Notes under the pieces: generated by a model
Told to the model about the DNA's origin: nothing
The model's input: only the letters and a program-made list of their open reading frames with translations
The model's database searches: none
Part shown: in pieces, positions 1 to 7,464 of the stretch
Numbering within the stretch: the stretch's first letter is position 1
How the letters are laid out: every line of letters starts with the position of its first letter
NCBI GenBank assembly: GCA_016938095.1
Contig: JAFGVG010000139.1
Span: 1 to 13,632 of the forward strand
Reading direction: 5' to 3'
Length of the DNA: 13,632 bases
Source: Bacteroidales bacterium
GTDB lineage: Bacteria; Bacteroidota; Bacteroidia; Bacteroidales; UBA10428
Position numbers and translations under genes: made by a program

Positions 1-1596
1 AATAACAAAGATATCAGCCTGTTTGACATTGATAATTTTCTGATTACCGTGCTGGCTCCGGCCCCCGACAGTCTGACTTCCACTGCAACCAGCACTGAAA
101 TTGAATTGCACTGGAAAGCCAGCGAATGTGGTGAGGTGGCTGGGTATTATCTTTATCGCCGTGAAGCCGGAGAGCTTTTTGTTCCTGATAGTTGCGAATA
201 CGGGGTGCCCGGTTATACCGGCTATTCCAAAATTGCTACCCTAGACGGCAGGGAGAACACATTCTTTGTCGATGACAACAACAGCGAAGGCTTGGTGCAG
301 GGAATTTCGTACTGTTATATAGTTACAGCCTTTTATGCTGACGGCAGTGAAAGTTACGCTTCGGAACGGACCTGTAATTCGCTTGTACCGGGTTTTCCAT
401 CGTTGCTTAACACCAGTGTGACCACTATTGACGCAATTTCGGGCAGTATTTTCCTTTCGTGGGCCAAACCACGTAATTTTGATACGGTTGAAGCTCCCGG
501 GCCCTATGTTTTTATCATTTACCGTTCGGAAATTCCCGATCCCACAGGCTATGTGGTTATTGATTCCGTGCTTACCGCTGACCTGAACGACACCACCTAT
601 ACTGACACTCTGCTAAACACGGTTCGCTATCCCTATTATTACCAGGTTAAAATGTTTAACAATACACCTGGTAATCGTTTTGAGATGCGCCCGGGCGAAA
701 GCGAAATAGCTTCCTCGTTGTATATCGACATTATTCCTGAAGATAACCAGCTTACGCTTAACATACGTAAGAAGGCTCCCTGGATAAACAGCGAATACGT
801 AGTGTACCGTAAATACAATACTGTTGATTACATTCCGGTTGATACCATCAGCACTAACCAGTATATTGATGCCGGACTGAAAAACGGGGAAACATACTAT
901 TACCAGGTTCAAAGTTTTGGCTGGCGGCCCGTTGATGGTGTTGAGTTTACCAATGCCAACTGGTCGCACGAAAATTTTGCAACTCCTGTTGACAATACGC
1001 CGCCGTGTCCGCCGCACCTTACTGTTCGTTCACTATGTGACAGTCTGGTGAATATACTTACCTGGACCAATCCCAATAATAGCTGTGCCAATGATGTTGT
1101 GCGCTACATTGTTTATTTTTCACCTACCATGGATACCGAAATGGACTCAATAGCCTCAACATCGCCGGCAACCGATACCACCTTCCGCCATTATCCGATA
1201 GATGGCATCAGTCTGGCCGGTTGTTATGCCGTTTCAGCAGTCGATTCGTTTGGGAACGAGAGTGCCCGATCGGCTTATTTTTGTGTGGATGAATGCCCGT
1301 TGTACCAGTTGCCCAACGTATTTACGCCAAACAATGACAACGTAAATGATATTTATCGGTCGCTTAACCTGAATAATGTGATCAAACAGGTTAATATGAA
1401 GATTTTTAACCGTTACGGCCAGCTGGTTTATGAAACAACCGATCCGGATATCAACTGGAAAGGTGAGGGCGCATCGGGTGTATACTATTATATATGTGAT
1501 GTTTATGAACCGCGTATAAGTGGTATCGAAGTAAGGGCTTTATCAGGGTTTATTCATGTATATGCAGAAGGAAGAAATGAGAACTTTACGAAATAG
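1..1596 (+). CDS. FnIII-repeat protein with T9SS type-B (CHU_C, gliding motility-associated) C-terminal domain, 5'-truncated
   Basis: The reading frame is open from base 1, so the gene begins before the window; 531 residues are visible, ending at TAG 1594-1596. The visible part appears to hold about four fibronectin-III-like beta-sandwich modules, each with the 'YYLYRRE / YVVYRKY' and 'YYYQV' strand pattern. It ends in a domain of about 95 residues starting LPNVFTPNNDNVNDIY and continuing KIFNRYGQLVYET, then WKGEGASGVYYYICDVY. This matches the gliding-motility-associated C-terminal domain (TIGR04131/CHU_C), known as a type-B sorting signal for export through the type IX secretion system. The protein is therefore probably secreted or held at the cell surface. 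What it binds or does cannot be told. The C-terminus runs some 10 residues past the usual end of the domain. It overlaps the next gene by 20 bases, suggesting a shared transcript. Confidence 0.9.
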   Translation, partial: NNKDISLFDIDNFLITVLAPAPDSLTSTATSTEIELHWKASECGEVAGYYLYRREAGELFVPDSCEYGVPGYTGYSKIATLDGRENTFFVDDNNSEGLVQGISYCYIVTAFYADGSESYASERTCNSLVPGFPSLLNTSVTTIDAISGSIFLSWAKPRNFDTVEAPGPYVFIIYRSEIPDPTGYVVIDSVLTADLNDTTYTDTLLNTVRYPYYYQVKMFNNTPGNRFEMRPGESEIASSLYIDIIPEDNQLTLNIRKKAPWINSEYVVYRKYNTVDYIPVDTISTNQYIDAGLKNGETYYYQVQSFGWRPVDGVEFTNANWSHENFATPVDNTPPCPPHLTVRSLCDSLVNILTWTNPNNSCANDVVRYIVYFSPTMDTEMDSIASTSPATDTTFRHYPIDGISLAGCYAVSAVDSFGNESARSAYFCVDECPLYQLPNVFTPNNDNVNDIYRSLNLNNVIKQVNMKIFNRYGQLVYETTDPDINWKGEGASGVYYYICDVYEPRISGIEVRALSGFIHVYAEGRNENFTK

Positions 1597-2797
1597 GGCA
1601 TTTATTTTGTTACTGGGCCTGGTGATTGCATTAACGCGTCCGGTAAATTCCCAGGCCGTGGATGATCAATACCTGGCTGGCTGTGCCTATAGTATGCAGG
1701 GTGATTTTAATCAGGCGATCACCGCTTTTTCGTTGGCCATAGCGCGCAACAATGCCGATGAACAGCTTTATATTAACAGAGGGAAAGCATATCTTGAGCT
1801 AAATGAAATTGATCAGGCCATTGAAGACTTTAAAGAAGCAAACCTGATAAATTCGCATGTGGCCGATATATTGCTTGCAAAAGCTTTCGCCCGGAATGGC
1901 GATGTCGGCAATGCTTTGAAACATATTGAAAGTCACCTGCAGTCGGATTTTCGTTTACCGGCAGACAGTATCAAAAAAGATCCCGGTTTCGATGCGATTC
2001 AAGAGTCCCCCGAATGGTATACCATTTGGCAAAAAGAATGGTATACCGACGCCGAAAAGGTTATTGCTGAAGCAGTTTACTATCATGGAAGGCAGCAATA
2101 TGATCAGGCCATTTCATTGTTGGACAATGCTCTTTTGCAAACACCTGACGATATACAATTACTGTTGCAAAGAGGCAGTGTATTTCAAAGTCAGGGAAAT
2201 TATGCCGGGGCCATTGCGGATTATTCGGCTGTTATGAAAAAGGATAAGCTGGCCAAGGGGGTTGTCGGTAAACGTGCAAATGCCTATTTTAAGTCAGGCA
2301 GGTATAAAGATGCCGTTGCAGATTTTAACAAAGCCATTCGTGAAGATCCGGGAAATTTTGGCTTATACCTCCAACGGGCTGATGCATTTGCCGGCCAGCA
2401 ATTGTGGTCGCAATCCATTAAGGACATGAAATTGTACATGAAGTATTTTGAGCAGGATTTGTCTGCAGTGTTCAAATGTGGCGGGTTTTATTTCGAAGCG
2501 GGCGATTACATAAATGCATTGAAGTGCTTTAACCAGAATCTTAAGGAAGACCCAAACAATGGAACTTATTATAAAGCACGGGGGAAGACTTATTATAAAA
2601 CAGCTACCTATCAGTATGCTTTAAGCGACCTGTCGATGTCGCTCGATCTAATGCCCGGAGATGCAGAAACCTGGATGTATTTGGGATTATGCAAAATACA
2701 AACCGGAAGCAACGACAAGGGTTGTTCCGATCTGGAGCGGGCACAGCGCATGGGCAGTACCGAAGCAGTCAAATACCTGCTGCAGTATTGCAGGTAA
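1577..2797 (+). CDS. Exported TPR-repeat protein
   Basis: Encodes 406 residues from the ATG at 1577, chosen because a purine-rich GAAGGAAG lies just upstream and the protein then opens with a clean signal peptide (MRTLRNR, hydrophobic FILLLGLVIAL, cleavage near NSQ). In-frame ATGs at 1556 and 1562 would put extra polar residues in front. The mature part is a chain of about nine tetratricopeptide repeats, for example residues 62-95 (INRGKAYLELNEIDQAIEDFKEA), 228-260, 330-362 and 364-396, interrupted near 125-160 by a Trp-rich non-TPR insert (PEWYTIWQKEWY). The ending GCSDLERAQRMGSTEAVKYLLQYC is a C-terminal form often seen in Bacteroidota TPR proteins. TPR proteins are scaffolds for protein contacts; its place directly behind a T9SS cargo gene suggests a role in envelope assembly, which is inference. 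It converges on tyrA with one base between the stop codons. Confidence 0.88.
   Translation: MRTLRNRAFILLLGLVIALTRPVNSQAVDDQYLAGCAYSMQGDFNQAITAFSLAIARNNADEQLYINRGKAYLELNEIDQAIEDFKEANLINSHVADILLAKAFARNGDVGNALKHIESHLQSDFRLPADSIKKDPGFDAIQESPEWYTIWQKEWYTDAEKVIAEAVYYHGRQQYDQAISLLDNALLQTPDDIQLLLQRGSVFQSQGNYAGAIADYSAVMKKDKLAKGVVGKRANAYFKSGRYKDAVADFNKAIREDPGNFGLYLQRADAFAGQQLWSQSIKDMKLYMKYFEQDLSAVFKCGGFYFEAGDYINALKCFNQNLKEDPNNGTYYKARGKTYYKTATYQYALSDLSMSLDLMPGDAETWMYLGLCKIQTGSNDKGCSDLERAQRMGSTEAVKYLLQYCR
2774..2796. other. Inverted repeat at the TPR gene/tyrA convergent junction
   Basis: TACCTGC (2774-2780) and GCAGGTA (2790-2796) form a perfect 7-bp stem around a 9-base loop. It covers the end of the TPR gene up to its stop and lies next to the tyrA stop. 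No T-run follows directly on either strand, so it is only a possible weak bidirectional transcription end; there is no other room for a terminator because the two genes are one base apart. Confidence 0.35.
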
Positions 2798-2798
2798 T

Positions 2799-3572
2799 TT
2801 ACCTGATGTTTTTCCGCAGCATATTAAGGAATATCCTAAGCTTTTCCTCATCTTTTGCCCTGATGATCTCCTGCAGGTAGTGCAGTCTTTCGCTGATTTT
2901 TTCGAGTTGTTCAAGGGTAAAAGGGCTGAAAAGTACTTCGGACAAAAGGAAGTCGTCTTCAGAGAAAAGCCCTTTGGCAATGTCAAGGTGTTTTTTAAAC
3001 GTTGTGCCCGGTGCTTCCTGCTTTTTCATGCATGCGGCAAATACCATGGTAGAGGCAAAAGGTACCGACAGGGAATAGGCAATGGTCTGGTCGTGTTCCA
3101 GAAACGAATATTCGAAAATGCTCAGGTTGAAAGAATCGAAAAAGTTACGGAAGAATGCTTTGCCTTCTTCATCTGATTCACTGATGATGATGGCGCTTTG
3201 GCCCGATAAGTCTCTTAAGTTGGCAAAGGTTGGACCGAACATAGGGTGGGTGGACACAAAGCGCCGGCCGGTTTGGGGGTAAAACTGCCGTAAACCATTT
3301 TTAACAGAGGTAATATCAGCAAGAATGCAGTTTTCATCCAGGTAAGGCAGTATTTCTTTAAAAACTGGCACTGTTAATTGCAGGTTCACAGCGTTGATCA
3401 CCATATCAGGGTTAAATTCACGGACCTCCTCATAGGAAACCAATTTGGTGCAGTTAAAAAAATACTTCAGGCGTGACAACTCACTGTCGAAGGCGGCAAC
3501 TTCATAGTCGAGGCACAACGATTCGATAAGCCACGATCCCATTTTCCCGGCACCAAGCACTAAAATTTTCAT
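2799..3572 (-). CDS. tyrA: Prephenate dehydrogenase
   Basis: Oxidatively decarboxylates prephenate to 4-hydroxyphenylpyruvate with NAD(P), the committed step to tyrosine, in the cytoplasm. The 257-residue product starts MKILVLGAGKMGSW, a Rossmann nucleotide-binding loop (GxGxxG, residues 7-12). DITSVK lies at 86-91 and the family's STHPMFGP motif at 107-114, whose His109 corresponds to the substrate-site histidine of TyrA enzymes. The rest is the helical dimerisation domain. It is monofunctional: there is no chorismate mutase or ACT domain, consistent with chorismate mutase being fused to DAHP synthase in the same operon. It is the last gene of the aromatic operon, 58 bases after aroC, with no clear Shine-Dalgarno site. 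The gap is long enough to hold a weak promoter (TAATATTG, 6-7 of the TAnnTTTG form), but I would not call one. Confidence 0.93.
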   Translation of the reverse strand: MKILVLGAGKMGSWLIESLCLDYEVAAFDSELSRLKYFFNCTKLVSYEEVREFNPDMVINAVNLQLTVPVFKEILPYLDENCILADITSVKNGLRQFYPQTGRRFVSTHPMFGPTFANLRDLSGQSAIIISESDEEGKAFFRNFFDSFNLSIFEYSFLEHDQTIAYSLSVPFASTMVFAACMKKQEAPGTTFKKHLDIAKGLFSEDDFLLSEVLFSPFTLEQLEKISERLHYLQEIIRAKDEEKLRIFLNMLRKNIR

Positions 3573-3630
3573 GTAAGATTGTTGTTATTTGTCGGCAATA
3601 TTAGTAAAGGTTTCATTCACACAGCTGGGT

Positions 3631-4620
3631 TCATAACCTGCGGGAAATTCTTTGTTCAAGCATCATCAGATCGGCCAGCACAATGGCAGTAGCTGCTTCA
3701 ATAACTACCGGAATACGAAGTGCGATACAGGTGTCATGACGGCCTTCTATTTCGAGGTTTACCATTTCACCCGTTTTCATGTTCAGGGTATGCTGGGGTT
3801 GGTGTGTACTCGAAGTAGGTTTTACAACAACCCTGAATAACAAGTCGTTACCATTGGATATGCCTCCATTTATTCCGCCGGCGTTGTTGGTGGAAGTCTT
3901 TCCGGATGTGGTGACAAATTTGTCGTTATGTTCGCTTCCCCACATGGCAGCAGCGGCGAATCCTGCACCGAATTCAATTCCCTTAATGGCAGGAACTGAA
4001 AAGATTATATGGCTGATGGCCGCTTCCACCGGGTAGAAAAATGGTTCTCCCAAACCCACCGGCATGTGGCTGGCGGTACATTCAATAATACCTCCAACGG
4101 AATCTTTCTTTTCGACGGCCAAATCTATGGCCTTCTCAATATCTTTTTGTCCGCCAATTTCAAGAATTTTGGCTTCCACGCGAACAGGGTCGATAAGCTT
4201 TTTGGCTATCACCCCTGCGGCAACAAGGCCAAGTGTAATTCTTCCCGAAAAATGTCCGCCACCCCGGTAATCCTCGTAGCCGCCAAATTTCTGTGAAGCG
4301 ACAAAATCGGCGTGACCCGGCCGCGGTGTGTCTATTAAGTTAGAATAGTCGCGCGACCTGGTGTTGTTGTTATCAAACAGGATGGTGATGGGTGCGCCGG
4401 TTGTAATATCATTGAAAACCCCGCTGACAATTTTAGGAATGTCAGTTTCCTGTCGGGGTGTTGTTCCTTTTGATCCGCTGCGGCGCCGGTTGAAATCGGT
4501 GGTGAAATCGTTGGCAGAAACAGGCAAACCGGCGGGACATCCATCAATGGTAATACCAATCTGAACGCCGTGCGATTCACCGAAAATGCTAACGCGAAAC
4601 AAGTGACCGAATGTATTCAT
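3631..4620 (-). CDS. aroC: Chorismate synthase, short 'GGGHFSGR' type
   Basis: Makes chorismate from 5-enolpyruvylshikimate-3-phosphate with reduced FMN, the last shikimate step. I place the start at 4620, giving MNTFGHLFRVSIFGESHG and 329 residues; an upstream in-frame start would add 27 unrelated residues inside aroD. Family signatures are visible: GESHG at 14-18 (His17), RPGHAD at 100-105 (His103), GGINGGISNG, VKPTSS and GRHDTC near the C-terminus. Two things are unlike the common enzyme: the loop usually reading GGGRSSARET is GGGHFSGRIT (120-129), a variant I associate with clostridial enzymes, and the protein is some 20-30 residues shorter than the usual 350 or more, the loss lying after residue 145. 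The catalytic histidines and FMN/phosphate motifs are kept, so I expect it to be active. It begins 4 bases after the aroD stop, so translation is probably coupled. Confidence 0.94.
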   Translation of the reverse strand: MNTFGHLFRVSIFGESHGVQIGITIDGCPAGLPVSANDFTTDFNRRRSGSKGTTPRQETDIPKIVSGVFNDITTGAPITILFDNNNTRSRDYSNLIDTPRPGHADFVASQKFGGYEDYRGGGHFSGRITLGLVAAGVIAKKLIDPVRVEAKILEIGGQKDIEKAIDLAVEKKDSVGGIIECTASHMPVGLGEPFFYPVEAAISHIIFSVPAIKGIEFGAGFAAAAMWGSEHNDKFVTTSGKTSTNNAGGINGGISNGNDLLFRVVVKPTSSTHQPQHTLNMKTGEMVNLEIEGRHDTCIALRIPVVIEAATAIVLADLMMLEQRISRRL

Positions 4621-4624
4621 GGAA

Positions 4625-5263
4625 TTATATTTGCTGTATTTCGAGAATAAACTGGTTGAGCCTTTCGTAGTTGATCTGGCCGGGAGCAGTGGCGTCAGCA
4701 TCGGTTACAGAGGCATAGGTGAACTCTGCACCCAGGAAAGGAGCCACAATACGGCTGATTCTGCCAAGATCGCCCATGCCAATAGCCACCAAACGTCCGG
4801 GGGCTTTATAAAGCGAAAGCAGTTTTGAATTATCGCGGTTAACGTTAATATGCGTGGCAATTTTGGCGACATCGGCGCCCTGAGCATAACATTGCTGAAC
4901 AATGTGTTCAAGTTCTTCCAACTCGGGTGTCTTGTCGTAATTATGGTAGGAAATAATCACGTCACATTGGTGACTGTGCGCAAAAGTAACCAGATCATCC
5001 TTATACTCCGGTGATGCTTCGTATTCGATGTCAACATAAGTAGCCCCTGAAGCAATGGCTACCTTTAACATTTCAACTCTTTCGTGGTCTTTTATTTTAC
5101 CCGGTCGGCAGGTAGCTATCAGTTTTTTCCTGCGCGAAAATACATTACGGATTTCGTCGTTGCTAAAGCCGGTAAGATCAATGCGGACTTCAGCCATATC
5201 CACTTTATCAATAAGTTCAAGACATTTATATAGGTCCTTTTCACTTATACTGGCACAGATCAT
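4625..5263 (-). CDS. aroD: 3-Dehydroquinate dehydratase, type I
   Basis: Dehydrates 3-dehydroquinate to 3-dehydroshikimate, shikimate pathway step 3, by a Schiff-base mechanism. The 212-residue protein is a compact TIM barrel. Visible family motifs are AEVRIDL (24-30), ATCRP (50-54), DIEYE (78-82), SYHNYDKTP (105-113) with the general base His107, VAKIATH (132-138) with the Schiff-base Lys134, and TAPGQI near the C-terminus closing the substrate site. It is at the short end of the family, where enterobacterial enzymes are about 250 residues. Its ATG overlaps the aroB stop as ATGA (5260-5263), which points to translational coupling with aroB. Confidence 0.94.
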   Translation of the reverse strand: MICASISEKDLYKCLELIDKVDMAEVRIDLTGFSNDEIRNVFSRRKKLIATCRPGKIKDHERVEMLKVAIASGATYVDIEYEASPEYKDDLVTFAHSHQCDVIISYHNYDKTPELEELEHIVQQCYAQGADVAKIATHINVNRDNSKLLSLYKAPGRLVAIGMGDLGRISRIVAPFLGAEFTYASVTDADATAPGQINYERLNQFILEIQQI

Positions 5264-6279
5264 AACAACATCTTTTCAAGTTCAACAAATGAGGTTTTGC
5301 GGATAAGCGCATCACCAATACTGTTAAGGAAGACCATGTGAAGGTTGTCACCCTCTCTCTTCTTGTCTTTTTTCATGGCATCGAGCAGCTCACGGTAATC
5401 GGTTTTGCAGGTTACCGGTAGATTCAGACTTTTCAGCAACCTGATGAGCCTGTCGTACTCATTTTTGGCCAGCAGATTGAGTTTGACTGAAAGGTCGGCC
5501 GCCATAGCCATTCCAATACTTACAGCTTCGCCGTGCAACATACCTGTCGAATGCTCAATTGCGTGTGCAAAGGTATGACCAAAATTTAACTTTTTACGTT
5601 CTCCCTTTTCTTTTTCATCTTGTTCAACAACACTCGCCTTGATTTGAACAGCCTTGTAAATGATATTTTCAAGTATCGCATGATCCCTGGTCAGGGCTTT
5701 GGCGCTGTTGGTTTCGAGGTAACGAAACAAACCATCGTCTTTTATGGCGGCAGCTTTTACAATTTCAGCAAACCCGCTACAGTATTCCTGTTCATCAAGG
5801 GTGTCAAGCATTCCGGGGTCGACGATAACAAATTCGGGTTGGTTGAATACCCCGATCATGTTTTTATATCCCCTGAAATTCACGCCATTTTTTCCACCAA
5901 CGCTTGCATCAACCTGTGAAAGCAGGGTGGTTGAAACAAAGCCATACCGCAATCCGCGCATGTAAACTGATGCAGCAAAACCGGCCACATCGCAGACTAT
6001 TCCTCCGCCAATGGCAATTATAAAGGTTGAGCGGTCAGCTTCACAGGCAATAAGCTTATCGAATATATGGGTAAGCGTATCCATGGTTTTATTCTTTTCA
6101 CCACGGCCTGTTGTGATCACGGGTATATCAGGAAATTCATGCCGGTAAAGTTTTTCAATATTGTCATCGGTTATGATAATGGCTTTACCACCTGGGAGAT
6201 AACCTGACAAATTCGCGAGCTTCTCGCCGATAAGAATACTGGAATCCCTGGAAACGTTGCGTATTGTTATGGTTTTCAT
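5260..6279 (-). CDS. aroB: 3-Dehydroquinate synthase
   Basis: Cyclises DAHP to 3-dehydroquinate, shikimate step 2, using NAD and a divalent metal. The 339 residues show the NAD-site glycine loop GGGIVCD (91-97) and the signature stretch YMRGLRYGFVSTTLLSQVD followed by SVGGKNGVNF (106-135). The predicted metal ligands are Glu172 in AEIVKAA, His235 in FGHTFAHAIEH and His249 in LHGEAVSIGM. Length is close to the usual 340-360. It is separated from the DAHP synthase gene by 95 bases that contain a 7-bp repeat array, the longest gap within the operon, and it overlaps aroD by four bases. Confidence 0.95.
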   Translation of the reverse strand: MKTITIRNVSRDSSILIGEKLANLSGYLPGGKAIIITDDNIEKLYRHEFPDIPVITTGRGEKNKTMDTLTHIFDKLIACEADRSTFIIAIGGGIVCDVAGFAASVYMRGLRYGFVSTTLLSQVDASVGGKNGVNFRGYKNMIGVFNQPEFVIVDPGMLDTLDEQEYCSGFAEIVKAAAIKDDGLFRYLETNSAKALTRDHAILENIIYKAVQIKASVVEQDEKEKGERKKLNFGHTFAHAIEHSTGMLHGEAVSIGMAMAADLSVKLNLLAKNEYDRLIRLLKSLNLPVTCKTDYRELLDAMKKDKKREGDNLHMVFLNSIGDALIRKTSFVELEKMLL

Positions 6280-6344
6280 GCTATATGTCGATTGAATGAG
6301 GATAAAGGTTGCCCTATTACTGCCACTCGTCTCTCTTCCTGGTC

Positions 6345-6372
6345 TTGACTCTTGGCTCTTGGTTCTTGGCTC
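6345..6372. repeat. Tandem heptamer array A (TTGRYTC x4) between DAHP synthase and aroB
   Basis: Four uninterrupted 7-bp units on the + strand: TTGACTC, TTGGCTC, TTGGTTC, TTGGCTC. Degenerate related sequence (CCTGGTC and similar) flanks them. The array lies inside the presumed operon, just after the DAHP synthase-chorismate mutase stop codon. The gap 6280-6374 shows no other clear structure. Confidence 0.8.
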
Positions 6373-6374
6373 TA

Positions 6375-7460
6375 TTACTCATTCATCACCTTGGTCTGAT
6401 GATTGATGGACTCTTCGTGGATAGCTCTGAAAACTTTAATGATAAACTCTTCGCTCAGTCCTTTTTTGGCGGCCTGTTCAATTTTGTTCCGCAGGATTTC
6501 GTCCCATCGGCCGGTCTGCAAAATGGTGATGTTGTTTTGTTTTTTGTACTCACCAATCTTTCGGGAAACACCCATACGATGTTCAAAAATCTCCATCAGC
6601 TTATCGTCGTACTTATCGATTTCGTGCCGCAGTTCTTCGAGGGTAGATAAAATGACATTATTTTGTATCTCGGGGTTTCTGAGGACAAGTTTACCGAGCA
6701 GTTTATGAAGTCCTTCAGGCGTGAGTTGCTGCTGGGCATCGCTTAGGGCCTTATCGGGATTGCAATGTGTTTCAACAATCAATCCATAGAAGTCGAGGTC
6801 CATGGCCCGTTGTGAAACTTCAAAAAGTAATTCACGACCGCCGCAAATATGACTGGGATCGGTGATAATGGGAAGATCCGGCAGCAAGCGTTTCAGTTCA
6901 ATGGGTATTTCCCATTGGGGATTGTTCCGGTACAGGGTTTTATAGTAGGTGGAAAAACCCCGGTGTATGGCTGCCATTTTGGTAATTCCGACAGCATTGA
7001 GTCTTTCGAACGCGCCGATCCACAATTCAAAATCAGGACTGACCGGATTTTTTACCATAACCGGCACATCCACACCCTTGAGTGCTTCAGCAATTTCCTG
7101 CACGGCAAAAGGATTTGCAGTTGTTCTGGCTCCAAGCCATATGATATCGATTCCGCCTTTAAGGGCGTCATAAACGTGTTTAACGTTAGCAACCTCTGTA
7201 GCGGTATACATTCCAAATTCGTCTTTCACCCTGCGAAGCCATGGAAGGCCTTCCTTGCCAACACCTTCGAAGGCATTGGGCCTTGTACGGGGTTTCCATA
7301 ATCCTGCTCTGAATATTTTTACGCCGTACTGGTTTATCTGGCGGGCTGTTTCCATAACCTGCTCCTCCGATTCGGCACTGCAGGGACCAGCCATAATCAA
7401 AGGACGTTCAGGTGATATACCTTTGAATTCGAACTTTTCAAGTTTTAATGATACTTTCAT
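6375..7460 (-). CDS. Bifunctional DAHP synthase (type I-beta) / chorismate mutase (AroQ type)
   Basis: Joins the first shikimate reaction (phosphoenolpyruvate plus erythrose-4-phosphate to DAHP) with chorismate mutase (chorismate to prephenate). Residues 1 to about 260 are a KDO8P-synthase-like barrel with AGPCSAES (Cys27), KPRTRPNAFEG, GARTTANPF, VMVKNP, DPSHICGGR, VETHCNP and ALSDAQQ. The Cys, His, Glu and Asp in these fit the four metal ligands of the family. Residues from about 270 to 355 are an AroQ helical mutase domain with LRHEID, EHRMGVSRKIGEYKK and GRWDEIL supplying the expected Arg/Lys active-site residues. By eye the position of the Escherichia coli glutamine 88 reads as Arg here. 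This domain order is known from Bacteroidota such as Prevotella, where the two domains regulate each other and prephenate inhibits DAHP synthase. There is no N-terminal ACT-like domain. It starts 4 bases after the pheA stop. Confidence 0.94.
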   Translation of the reverse strand: MKVSLKLEKFEFKGISPERPLIMAGPCSAESEEQVMETARQINQYGVKIFRAGLWKPRTRPNAFEGVGKEGLPWLRRVKDEFGMYTATEVANVKHVYDALKGGIDIIWLGARTTANPFAVQEIAEALKGVDVPVMVKNPVSPDFELWIGAFERLNAVGITKMAAIHRGFSTYYKTLYRNNPQWEIPIELKRLLPDLPIITDPSHICGGRELLFEVSQRAMDLDFYGLIVETHCNPDKALSDAQQQLTPEGLHKLLGKLVLRNPEIQNNVILSTLEELRHEIDKYDDKLMEIFEHRMGVSRKIGEYKKQNNITILQTGRWDEILRNKIEQAAKKGLSEEFIIKVFRAIHEESINHQTKVMNE

Positions 7461-7464
7461 ATGT

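Noticed and set aside
2661..3176. Long + strand frame of 171 codons antisense to tyrA
   Set aside because: It lies over a clear tyrA with intact motifs, shows no domain pattern, and is a shadow frame.
4621..4701. Longer aroC start adding 27 residues
   Set aside because: The extension lies inside aroD and has no family similarity, while MNTFGHLFRVSIFGESHG is the standard start of chorismate synthase.
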